A stretch of DNA of 16,247 bases. Origin: Kineosphaera sp039812485. GTDB taxonomy: Bacteria; Actinomycetota; Actinomycetes; Actinomycetales; Dermatophilaceae. The DNA lies in the NCBI GenBank assembly GCA_039812485.1, contig JBDIAP010000090.1, forward strand, positions 1-16,247, written 5' to 3'. The notes under the pieces are model-generated. The model did not search any database. It saw nothing but the letters and a program-made list of their open reading frames with translations, and had not been told where the DNA came from. This document shows, one piece after another, positions 7,101-14,411 of the stretch (position 1 is its first letter; each line of letters starts with the position of its first letter). The position numbers and the translations under genes were made by a program.

Positions 7101-7412
7101 ATGGTCGTCGTCCTGCGACGCGAGGTCGGTGACGTGCTCCGCACGCGCCGGATGGGTCTCGGTCGCACGCTGCGGGATGTCTCCGCTCAGGCATCGGTGT
7201 CGCTGGGTTATCTCAGCGAGGTAGAACGAGGCGAGAAGGAAGCCTCGTCGGAGCTGCTGGCGAGCATCTGCGCCGCGCTCGAGCTGCCGATGTCGACGAT
7301 GCTGCGTGACGTCTCCGAGCGGGTTGAGCGCGCTGAGGGCGTGCTGGCGCCCGTCACGTTGCCGGTGCGTGCCGCGGCCTCCGACGCAGAGGTCCGCGCC
7401 TCGGCTGCGTGA
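7101..7412 (+). CDS. clgR: Helix-turn-helix regulator ClgR (XRE family)
   Basis: Cytoplasmic XRE-family transcription activator that in actinobacteria turns on Clp protease and other protein-quality genes. The 103-residue protein has a HTH_3 domain at about 12-66, including RTLRDVSAQASVSLGYLSEV and the ERG-KE-SSELL pattern typical of ClgR (compare the Mycobacterium homologue, which also begins just before a REVVGDVLR-like segment). The ATG at 7101 is preceded by GGGAGG (7091-7096) at good spacing, whereas the frame extends upstream to an ATG at 7005 without homology. The C-terminus ends in RASAA; two terminal alanines in Streptomyces ClgR act as a ClpP degradation signal, and the same is inferred here. 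It stands 130 bases after cinA and is convergent with lhr. Its own autoregulation is known in the family but no operator is clear here. Confidence 0.92.
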   Translation: MVVVLRREVGDVLRTRRMGLGRTLRDVSAQASVSLGYLSEVERGEKEASSELLASICAALELPMSTMLRDVSERVERAEGVLAPVTLPVRAAASDAEVRASAA

Positions 7413-7559
7413 GCTGCCCCGCGTCGAGCGGCACCTGGACTCCCTGCGAGGCGCACCTGGTTTCCGCGCTGTCACGACCCCGAAGCGATCCGCGTCCGGG
7501 CGGCGTGGGCGCGGCGCGTGGTCTCGGGCGCGGCGCGCGGTCGTCGCGGCCGGCCCCGA

Positions 7560-7600
7560 GGTGCCGAACGATTGCGGCGGGGTGCCGAACGATGCGGCGG
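7560..7600. repeat. Imperfect 21/20-base tandem repeat between clgR and lhr
   Basis: GGTGCCGAACGATTGCGGCGG (7560-7580) is followed at once by GGTGCCGAACGATGCGGCGG (7581-7600), differing by one inserted T. It lies in the 195-base gap (7413-7607) between the convergent clgR and lhr stops, eight bases from the lhr stop. The rest of this gap shows only GC-rich imperfect hairpin potential (CTCGGG at 7523-7528 with CCCGAG at 7555-7560) that could aid termination. No gene is supported in it. Confidence 0.7.
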
Positions 7601-7607
7601 CAGCGGA

Positions 7608-10600
7608 TCAGCGACGCAGACGCAGCCCCTGTGGCGTCGTGTGGAACCCGGCGTCGGCGAGGGCGGTCACGAGTGGGTGTGACGATCCCAGCAGACGATC
7701 GCCGTCGGCCCGGCTCACCGTGAGTCGTCCGAGCGCTCCGCGATGCACCGCGGTCGCGAGGGCGCGTGCCGCGGCCGCCAGCTCCTGCGGGTCATCGCTC
7801 CAGGTCAGCAGCGTGCGGCCCCCGCGTTCCAGGTAGAGCAGCAACGCCCCGTCCCGGATGACGACGAGCGCCCCGGCCTTGCGACCGGGGCGATGACCGC
7901 CCTCCGCTCCGCCGGGTGTGAGTGCGCCGCGGGCCCCCGACGAGCCATCGGTCGCGCCTCGGGTGGTGTCGTCGCCGGCGCAGGTCTGCGCACCGGAGTG
8001 CGTCTCGGAGCGGGTCGGCGGCCACGGGAGGGCCGCGCCGTAGGGGTTGGCCGGATCGGTCGCCGCCAGCACGAGGGTGTCGGGCTCGCCGTCTTCGGCG
8101 GAGCGCGACCCCTGTGCGCGCAGCTGATCGATCGCCGCGGGCGGCGCGAACTGGGCGGCGCCCAAACCCTCTACGAGGTAGCCGCGCCGCACTCGGCCCG
8201 CCTCTTCGGCGCGGGACAGGACCCGGTAGGCCGCGGTGAACCCGCCGTCGACGCCCTCGGCGGACGCCGCACCACGGGTGACGACCCCGTGGCGCAGCAG
8301 CAGCAACTCGGCGGCAGCCACCGCGCGGGTCGTCACGTCGTCGGTCGCGCGCGGCAGCAGGCTCCAGCGCCCCGCCGTCGCGCCGGTCCGGCCGGTTGTG
8401 CCCCGGGGCGCCGCAGCCCGGCCCGTCGCGGCGCCCGCGGAACCCGCGGTCGCAAGGGCGTGGGACAGCGTCGAGGCTCCACCCTGCAGGCCGGAGCCGA
8501 GGGAGCCCAGGGAGCCGAGGCCGGTGCCCATCCGTGAACCGAATCGGCGCGCCCGCGCAGGCGGCTGGCGGCGGCGATGCGCCCCGGCCGAGCCGATGCG
8601 GGCGCGCACGGCGGCGAAGCTGTCGGTCGTCACGTAGCCTCCCGCCGCCAGGTCCCACAGCACCGTCTCGATGGACGCCGCGTCGCCGGGGACGACCTCG
8701 CGCAGCCGCCGTTCGAGCGCGTCGGCGAAGTAGCCCGCGCCGTCGCGCAGCAGCTCCAGCACCGCCGCTTGGGCGCCGACGACGCGTGCTCCGGGCGCGA
8801 TGGGGGCTGTGTCCTCGGGAGCCCTCGCTCCTGCGTCCCCGGGAGCCGTCGCTCCTGCGTCCCCGGGGACCCTCGCCTCTGCCTCGACGGGAGCCGTCGC
8901 TCCCGCGTGGGCGGGCATCCCGGCGACCTCGGGGTCGACCGGCGCCAGGGTGAGCTCGGCCGTCGCCGCGGGGTGCAGGGACACCCACAGGTCACCCCCG
9001 GGGATCGTGCCATGGGCCTGCCAACACACCTCGCCGCTGCTCAGCGCCTCGTCGAGGAGCTGAGGGGTGTAGTCGGTGACGCGCGCGGGCAGGACGAGCG
9101 ACTCCAGTGCGCTGGCCGGCACGCGGGCGCCGGCCAGCTGCTCGACGGCCTGCAGGAGGCCCTCGAAGCCGCGCAGCCGACCGGGCACCGACTGCCAGCC
9201 GGGGAGGAACCGGGCGAGGTCGCGCGGCGGCACGGGCTCGAGTTCGGCCCGCAGGCCGGCCAGCGAGCGCCGTTTGAGCCGCCGCAGCACCTGCGCATCG
9301 CACAGGTCGTCGCCGCGATCGCGATCGTCGGTCGAGGTCCGCAGCTCGACCGGCCGCAACGGGCCCTCGACGAGCCGGCCGTCGGCGACGAGCTGACCGA
9401 GCACCACCCGCGCCACGTCGGGTGCCAGACCGAAGCGGCGAGCCGCCTCGCTCGCCGTGAACGGGCCCCGGGTCGCGGCATACCGCGCGAGCAGCGCCGC
9501 GACCGCGTGCTCGCGCACCTCGAGGAACGCCTCCGGGATGCCGACCGGCAGCGCGACCCCGAGCGCATCGCGCAGCAGCCCCGCGTCCTCGATGCCCGTC
9601 CACACGGCAGCGCCGGCGACACGCACGGCGATGATCCGCCGCGATCGCTCCAGGTCGGCGAGCCAGTCCGGCACGTGCGCGGCGGACTCCTCGCGGGTGC
9701 GTTCGACGATCTCGGCGGTGCTCAGCGGGCCGAGCCTGCGCAGCAGATCCGCGACGTCCTCGGCGTGCCGACAGCGGCGCTCCGGGGTCAGGTGTTGCAG
9801 CTGGGCCTCGACGTCGAGCACCGCCTGCGGGTCGAGCAGCTCGCGCACGAGCGCGGCGTCGGTGCCGAGCAGCTCGGCCAGCAGCCCGGGATCGAGCGCG
9901 AGCGCCGCGGCACGCCGCTCGGCCAGCGGCGAGTCGGCCTCGTAGAGGAACTGGGCGACATAGCCGAACATGAGGCTGCGGGCGAACGGCGATGCGGAAG
10001 GGGTCTGGACGTGGTGCAGCTGCACCCGCCCCGACTCGATGTCGGCGAGCAACCCCCGCAACCCCGGCACGTCGAAGACGTCCTGCACACACTCGCGCAC
10101 GGCCTCGAGCACGATCGGGAACTCGGGGAATCGAGAGGCGACCTGAAGCAGGTGGGACGCGCGCTGCCGCTGCTGCCACAGGGCCTGGCGGCGGCCCGGA
10201 TCCCGCCTGGGCATGAGCAGCGCCCGCGTCGCGCATTCGCGGAACCGCGACGCGAACAGCGCCGAGCCGCTGATCTGCGACGTCACGAGTTGCGTGACCT
10301 CGTCGGCGGGCACCAGCACCGCCTCGGCGATGCTCGCCGCCCAGCGCTGCTCGTCGGCCTGTTCGGTGTCGATGTCCGGGAGACTGACGACGATGCCGTC
10401 GTCGCCGTGCATGACCTGGGCGTCGACGCCGAGCCGATCCCGCAGCCGCGCCCCGATGCACAGCGCCCACGGCGCGTGCACCTGGGCGCCGTAGGGGGAG
10501 TGCAGCACGATGCGCCAGTCGCCGAGCTCGTCGCGGAAGCGTTCGAGCACGAGGTGCCGGTCGTCGGGCACCCGCCCCGTCGCCTCCACTTGCTCGCCGA

Positions 10601-12707
10601 GGTAGGCCAGCAGGTTGTCGGTGGCCCACTCGTCGAGACCCGCTGAGGCGAGCCGCTCGCGGGCCGCCTCCGGTGCGGCGCGCGACACCTCGCGCACGAA
10701 CCCGCCGACCGCCGCGCCCAGCTCGCTGCCGCGCCCGATGCCGTCGCCCTTCCAGAAGGGCAGACGTCCGGCGGCCCCGGGCGCCGGGGTGACGAGCACC
10801 CGGTCGTAGGTGATGTCCTCGATGCGCCACGACGACGTGCCGAGCGTGAAGACGTCGCCGACGCGCGACTCGTAGACCATCTCCTCGTCGAGCTCGCCGA
10901 CGCGTCGACCGGAGCCCTCGGCGCCGGCGAGGAACACCCCGAAGAGCCCGCGGTCGGGGATGGTGCCACCGCTCGTCACGGCGAGCCGCAGGGCTCCCGG
11001 ACGGCCGGTCAGCACATCGCTCGCGCGGTCCCACACGATGCGCGGCCGCAGCTCGGCGAAGTCCTCGCTCGGATAGCGCCCGGCGAGCATGTCGAGCACC
11101 GACTCCAGGACACTGCGGCTCAGGTGCCGGTACGGCGCGGTGCGGTGCAGCAGGGCGAGCAGGTCGGGCACGCTCCAGTCGTCCTGGGCGCACATGGCGA
11201 CCACCTGTTGGGCGAGCACGTCGAGGGGGTTCGACGGCACGTGCAGCTCCTCGATCGCGCCGGAGCGCATGCGCTCGACGACGACCGCGGACTGCACGAG
11301 ATCACCCCGGAACTTCGGGAAGAAGACCCCGCGTGAGGTCGCGCCCACCTGGTGCCCGGCGCGGCCCACGCGTTGCAGCGCGCTGGAGACGGTGGGCGGC
11401 GACTCGACCTGAACGACCAGGTCGACGGCCCCCATGTCGATGCCCAGCTCCAGGCTGCTCGTCGCGACGACGGCCGGCAGCCGACCCGACTTCAGGTCGT
11501 CCTCGATCTCGGCCCGGGCCTCCTTGCTCACCGACCCGTGGTGCGCGCGGGCGATGACGCCGGGGGCGCCGTAGCTCACGCCCGAGGCGAGGATCTGGGC
11601 CGGAGGGGCACCAGCTCGTCCCTCGGGCGGCGGGGGAGCGCCGACCCACCCTTCTCGGTCGCCTGGGTCCGCCTCCTCGAGGCGTTCCTGCCACAACTCG
11701 TTGAGGCGCGCCGTCAGCCGCTCCGCGAGGCGGCGCGAGTTGACGAAGACGAGGGTCGAGCGGTGCCCGGTGACGAGGTCGAGCACCCGCTCCTCGACGT
11801 GCGGCCAGATCGAGGCCGCCCGGGTCGGATCAGGTGCCCCCGCGGGCGTCCACGGCTCGTCGGGGTCGGGCACCACGGCGAGGCCGGGTGCGCCGCCGAG
11901 CTCACCGAGATCGGGCACGGGCACCTGGACCTGCAGATCCCACGTCTTCGTCGACGGCGGTTGCACGACCCGCGCCGGCGCTCCGCCCGTGAGGAACTCG
12001 GCGACCGCCTCGACGGGGCGCACCGTGGCGGACAGGCCGATGCGCTGCGCCGGACGGTCGAGCAGTGCGTCGAGCCGGGCGAGGCTCACGGCCAGGTGTG
12101 CGCCGCGCTTGGTGCCCGCCACCGCGTGGATCTCGTCGATGATGACCGTCTCGACGCCCCGCAGGGCCTCGCGCGCTCCCGAGGTGAGCAGCAGGAACAA
12201 CGACTCCGGCGTGGTGATGAGGATGTCGGTCGGCTGCCGGGCGAACGCGCGTCGCTCCTGCGCCGGGGTGTCGCCGGAGCGCACCCCGACGCGCACCTGC
12301 GGCGCCGGCAGCCCGAGGCGCCGCGCGGCACCGGCGATGCCGACGAGCGGGGAGCGCAGGTTGCGTTCGACGTCGACCGCCAGGGCCTTCAACGGCGAGA
12401 CGTAGAGCACGCGGCAGGCGCGCATCGGATCTGTGTGCGCAGGCTCCGAACCTGCGGACGTCGACCCGTCGGCGTCGGCCTGCCCGGCGTGGAGACGGTC
12501 GAGGGCCCAGAGGAACGCCGAGAGTGTCTTGCCCGACCCCGTCGGGGCGACGACGAGGGTGTGCTCGCCCGAAGCGATCGCCTCCCACGCGCGCACCTGA
12601 GCGCTCGTGGGCCCGGCGAAAGCCCCGGTGAACCACGCCCGGGTCGCCGGCGAGAAGCGGGTCAGCACCTCGTCCGCGGGCGCGCGGGTGCCGACGTGCT
12701 GGGTCAT
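7608..12707 (-). CDS. lhr: Large ATP-dependent helicase Lhr
   Basis: Superfamily 2 helicase of the long Lhr type, a 3'-to-5' single-strand-DNA translocase and RNA:DNA helicase linked to DNA damage tolerance. The 1699-residue protein has Q-motif region and Walker A APTGSGKT (54-61), DEIH box (191-194), motif III LSATV (225-229) and motif VI QRVGRAGH (445-452), followed by the Lhr winged-helix and domain 4 (to about 860) and a long C-terminal region of tandem winged-helix domains. It is longer than the roughly 1500 residues usual for the family, owing to low-complexity inserts at about 1266-1305, 1373-1456 and 1555-1605. The ATG at 12707 is preceded by AGAGGGGG (12717-12724) and lies downstream of a damage-type promoter, so the open frame reaching to 12776 is rejected as start. 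It is convergent with clgR and divergent from DUF3046. Confidence 0.95.
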   Translation of the reverse strand: MTQHVGTRAPADEVLTRFSPATRAWFTGAFAGPTSAQVRAWEAIASGEHTLVVAPTGSGKTLSAFLWALDRLHAGQADADGSTSAGSEPAHTDPMRACRVLYVSPLKALAVDVERNLRSPLVGIAGAARRLGLPAPQVRVGVRSGDTPAQERRAFARQPTDILITTPESLFLLLTSGAREALRGVETVIIDEIHAVAGTKRGAHLAVSLARLDALLDRPAQRIGLSATVRPVEAVAEFLTGGAPARVVQPPSTKTWDLQVQVPVPDLGELGGAPGLAVVPDPDEPWTPAGAPDPTRAASIWPHVEERVLDLVTGHRSTLVFVNSRRLAERLTARLNELWQERLEEADPGDREGWVGAPPPPEGRAGAPPAQILASGVSYGAPGVIARAHHGSVSKEARAEIEDDLKSGRLPAVVATSSLELGIDMGAVDLVVQVESPPTVSSALQRVGRAGHQVGATSRGVFFPKFRGDLVQSAVVVERMRSGAIEELHVPSNPLDVLAQQVVAMCAQDDWSVPDLLALLHRTAPYRHLSRSVLESVLDMLAGRYPSEDFAELRPRIVWDRASDVLTGRPGALRLAVTSGGTIPDRGLFGVFLAGAEGSGRRVGELDEEMVYESRVGDVFTLGTSSWRIEDITYDRVLVTPAPGAAGRLPFWKGDGIGRGSELGAAVGGFVREVSRAAPEAARERLASAGLDEWATDNLLAYLGEQVEATGRVPDDRHLVLERFRDELGDWRIVLHSPYGAQVHAPWALCIGARLRDRLGVDAQVMHGDDGIVVSLPDIDTEQADEQRWAASIAEAVLVPADEVTQLVTSQISGSALFASRFRECATRALLMPRRDPGRRQALWQQRQRASHLLQVASRFPEFPIVLEAVRECVQDVFDVPGLRGLLADIESGRVQLHHVQTPSASPFARSLMFGYVAQFLYEADSPLAERRAAALALDPGLLAELLGTDAALVRELLDPQAVLDVEAQLQHLTPERRCRHAEDVADLLRRLGPLSTAEIVERTREESAAHVPDWLADLERSRRIIAVRVAGAAVWTGIEDAGLLRDALGVALPVGIPEAFLEVREHAVAALLARYAATRGPFTASEAARRFGLAPDVARVVLGQLVADGRLVEGPLRPVELRTSTDDRDRGDDLCDAQVLRRLKRRSLAGLRAELEPVPPRDLARFLPGWQSVPGRLRGFEGLLQAVEQLAGARVPASALESLVLPARVTDYTPQLLDEALSSGEVCWQAHGTIPGGDLWVSLHPAATAELTLAPVDPEVAGMPAHAGATAPVEAEARVPGDAGATAPGDAGARAPEDTAPIAPGARVVGAQAAVLELLRDGAGYFADALERRLREVVPGDAASIETVLWDLAAGGYVTTDSFAAVRARIGSAGAHRRRQPPARARRFGSRMGTGLGSLGSLGSGLQGGASTLSHALATAGSAGAATGRAAAPRGTTGRTGATAGRWSLLPRATDDVTTRAVAAAELLLLRHGVVTRGAASAEGVDGGFTAAYRVLSRAEEAGRVRRGYLVEGLGAAQFAPPAAIDQLRAQGSRSAEDGEPDTLVLAATDPANPYGAALPWPPTRSETHSGAQTCAGDDTTRGATDGSSGARGALTPGGAEGGHRPGRKAGALVVIRDGALLLYLERGGRTLLTWSDDPQELAAAARALATAVHRGALGRLTVSRADGDRLLGSSHPLVTALADAGFHTTPQGLRLRR
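8793..8912 (-). repeat. Five 24-base repeats coding an octapeptide array inside lhr
   Basis: Units of 24 bases occupy 8793-8816, 8817-8840, 8841-8864, 8865-8888 and 8889-8912; the middle ones share GGGAGCC-TCGCTCCTGCGTCCCC on the plus strand. Read in the lhr frame (residues 1266-1305) they encode degenerate octapeptides of the form GDAGATAP, GDAGARAP, VEAEARVP, AHAGATAP and EDTAPIAP. The array probably forms a flexible Pro/Ala linker between C-terminal domains, expanded by slippage. Confidence 0.8.
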
Positions 12708-12766
12708 GCCTACATCCCCCTCTTCGGTAGCGAGAGGCTCGGCGCGCCGGCCTCGGGTCTGCGCAC

Positions 12767-12789
12767 AGACTGCCACCCACCACCGACAA
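12767..12789 (-). promoter_or_regulatory. PafBC-type (LexA-independent DNA damage) promoter of lhr
   Basis: On the minus strand TTGTCGGTG (12789-12781) is followed by exactly 8 bases and CAGTCT (12772-12767). The known LexA/RecA-independent actinobacterial damage promoter recognised with PafBC is TTGTCRGTG-N8-TANNNT. The 9-mer and spacing match fully; the -10 has C for the first T but keeps A2 and T6. Transcription would start near 12760, about 53 bases before the lhr ATG. The same arrangement precedes recA in this window. Confidence 0.65.
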
Positions 12790-12825
12790 GCTTCGGCTCA
12801 GCGCCGTGAGCTGCGCTGATGCAGG

Positions 12826-12844
12826 GTTCGAGAGGAACTCGAGC
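12826..12844. other. Short inverted repeat in the lhr/DUF3046 intergenic region
   Basis: GTTCGAG (12826-12832) and CTCGAGC (12838-12844) form an imperfect 7-bp stem (one G-T-type mismatch position) around a 5-base loop. It lies in the 202-base divergent gap 12708-12909. It is not a LexA box, because the half-sites are inside out (GTTC before GAAC). Possible operator; no family can be named. Confidence 0.3.
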
Positions 12845-12909
12845 GTCATGCGGCGGCCGGTCGGTGCCACCCCCGGGAGCCGCCGCGGGGCCGGTGGTTC
12901 ACTGTCCGG

Positions 12910-13146
12910 ATGCGACTGAGTCAGTTCTGGCAGCTCATGGACGACGAGTTCACCCCTGCCTACGCCCGCACCCTGGCCGCGCACCAGACCCTGCCCGATG
13001 CCGGCGGGCGCACCGCCGAGGAAGCCCTGGCGGCGGGGGTGCCACCCCGGACGGTCTGGCTCGCGGTCTGCGAGCAGATGCAGGTGCCGCCGGAGCGCCG
13101 GCTCGGCGTCGACCGCCCCATCGTGGAGCGTCGCGACGGGGTCTGA
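12910..13146 (+). CDS. DUF3046 family protein
   Basis: Small conserved actinobacterial protein of unknown function that is characteristically encoded just upstream of recA. The 78-residue product begins MRLSQFWQLMDDEF and contains AYARTLAAHQ (about 18-27), GGRTAEEALAAG (about 32-43) and VWLAVCEQM (49-57), the conserved blocks of the family. No signal peptide, metal site or membrane segment is seen. The ATG at 12910 fits the normal family start; there is no Shine-Dalgarno, and TTCACT (12898-12903), 6 bases before the ATG, is only a poor -10 match, so a leaderless start is possible but unproven. It is divergent from lhr and its stop is just 6 bases from the stop of the convergent universal stress gene. 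Usually it is followed directly by recA; here the usp gene lies between. Confidence 0.9.
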   Translation: MRLSQFWQLMDDEFTPAYARTLAAHQTLPDAGGRTAEEALAAGVPPRTVWLAVCEQMQVPPERRLGVDRPIVERRDGV

Positions 13147-13152
13147 ACGCGA

Positions 13153-14127
13153 TCAGCGCTCGTCGCGGCGGTTCACCATGACGGCCACCGGGCAGGGCGC
13201 CGCGGTGAGCATGTGCTGGCTGACGGAGCCGAGCAGCAGGCCCGCGAAGCCGCCCCGGCCCCGGCTGCCGACCACGAGCAGGTCGGAGTCGCCGATCGCC
13301 TTGAGGATGACCTCCTCGGTGCGGCCGCGCTCGATGTGCGTCTCGACGTTGACGTGGGGGTATTCCTCACGCAGCGAGCCCAGGGCGCGCTCGATGACCG
13401 CGCGCTGACGCTTCTGGACGACCTGCCACTGCGGCGACTCCTCGGTCGTGACGACCGCGCCCTCGACGATCTCGAGCCACCAGGCGGTGACGAGGTCGAC
13501 ATCACCGCCAGGCCCGGCCATGCGCATCGCGAACTCGACCGCGTCGTTGGCGTCGTGCGAGCCGTCGACGCCGACGGTGATCTTCAGCGACCCCGTCGGG
13601 TGCTCCGGCTGGCCCTCGCGCACGACGATGACCGGGCAGCGCGCGTGGGCCGCGGTCTGGAGCGACACCGTGCCGAGCACCGCCGACGCCAGCCGGCCGT
13701 GACCGCGACTGCCCACGACGACGACCTCGGCGACATGGGAGGCGATGACGAGGTGCTGTGCGGGACGTCCCCACGGTCGGGAGAACGTCACCCGCAGCTC
13801 GGGGGAGACCTGCCGGACGTAGTCGCGCGCCTCCTCGACGACGGTGAGGCTGGAGTCGAGCGCATCGAGGGCCGGGTCGGTCCAGGCAACGGAACTGTCG
13901 AGATGGGCCGCTCCGATGTAGGTCTCGCGTGCGCACAGCAGGTGCAGCGGCCGGGAGCGTCGGGTGGCGTCCGCGGTCGCCCACGCCAAGGCTCGGTTCG
14001 ACGCCGGCGAGCCATCGACTCCCACGACGACGGCGCCGTCGGGCACCGGGTGGTCGTCGACCTGCGCCTCGGCGTTCTCGGCGTCGGCGTTCTCGGAGTG
14101 TGTGGGCACGCTGGCGTCGTCGCTCAT
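13153..14127 (-). CDS. Universal stress protein with two tandem Usp domains
   Basis: Cytoplasmic stress protein with two UspA folds, the common actinobacterial architecture; such proteins bind ATP and accumulate under hypoxia, starvation or other stress. From the ATG at 14127 it has 324 residues. An acidic Ala/Glu/Asn-rich leader (1-30) precedes domain 1 (about 31-170) and domain 2 (about 181-318). Both begin with VGVDGS (35-40 and 185-190) and both keep the nucleotide-binding motif G-x2-G-x9-G-S/T (139-153 and 287-301), so both sites should bind ATP. GAGGG just before the ATG is a close Shine-Dalgarno. The leader includes a 15-base tandem repeat (14071-14085 and 14086-14100) coding SENA/AENA. 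The molecular role of this family member cannot be told from sequence. It is divergent from recA and convergent with DUF3046. Confidence 0.93.
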   Translation of the reverse strand: MSDDASVPTHSENADAENAEAQVDDHPVPDGAVVVGVDGSPASNRALAWATADATRRSRPLHLLCARETYIGAAHLDSSVAWTDPALDALDSSLTVVEEARDYVRQVSPELRVTFSRPWGRPAQHLVIASHVAEVVVVGSRGHGRLASAVLGTVSLQTAAHARCPVIVVREGQPEHPTGSLKITVGVDGSHDANDAVEFAMRMAGPGGDVDLVTAWWLEIVEGAVVTTEESPQWQVVQKRQRAVIERALGSLREEYPHVNVETHIERGRTEEVILKAIGDSDLLVVGSRGRGGFAGLLLGSVSQHMLTAAPCPVAVMVNRRDER

Positions 14128-14212
14128 GCCCTCGATTCTCTCGGTCCCGGCGGCCGGTCGCCACCCTTGCCGACGCAAACCTCGCGCGTGTCGGGGCGCC
14201 CCTCCCCAACCT

Positions 14213-14226
14213 CGAACAGATGTACG
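14213..14226. promoter_or_regulatory. LexA (SOS) box upstream of recA
   Basis: CGAACAGATGTACG matches the actinobacterial LexA operator consensus CGAACRNRYGTTYG at 13 of 14 positions (A for T at position 12). It lies 185 bases before the recA ATG and directly upstream of TAGGCT (14229-14234), a TANNNT -10, so LexA would block this promoter. No good -35 is seen for it. Confidence 0.7.
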
Positions 14227-14304
14227 CCTAGGCTGTGCACAGGGGTGATCCGGTGCGGGTCGCAGTCCGCGGTCGTCCACAGGCCAGGGACGATCTCGCG
14301 AACC

Positions 14305-14327
14305 TTGTCGGTGCTCGCCCCTAACGT
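14305..14327 (+). promoter_or_regulatory. PafBC-type (LexA-independent) recA promoter
   Basis: TTGTCGGTG (14305-14313), an 8-base spacer, and TAACGT (14322-14327) match the LexA/RecA-independent damage promoter TTGTCRGTG-N8-TANNNT at every defined position. Transcription would begin near 14334, giving a leader of about 78 bases that contains the AAGGAG (14397-14402) ribosome site of recA. Confidence 0.88.
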
Positions 14328-14411
14328 CTGACCAGAGTCCAGCCCGTGCGGCGCCGGACCTCGGTCGCAGGTAGACGGCCGACCGCGAGAGACAAGAAGG
14401 AGCCGACGCAG

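Noticed and set aside
8577..11193. Long open frames on both strands inside lhr (689 and 733 residues)
   Set aside because: They are shadows of the Lhr coding sequence; no recognisable domain, and the Lhr frame has continuous family motifs.
14128..14160. DosR-type operator half (GGGACC) before the universal stress gene
   Set aside because: Only one half-site is present; the palindromic partner needed for a DosR box is missing.
14064..14346. Open frame running into recA from upstream of its ATG
   Set aside because: This segment holds the LexA box and PafBC promoter, and the ATG at 14412 has a good ribosome site and matches the RecA family start.
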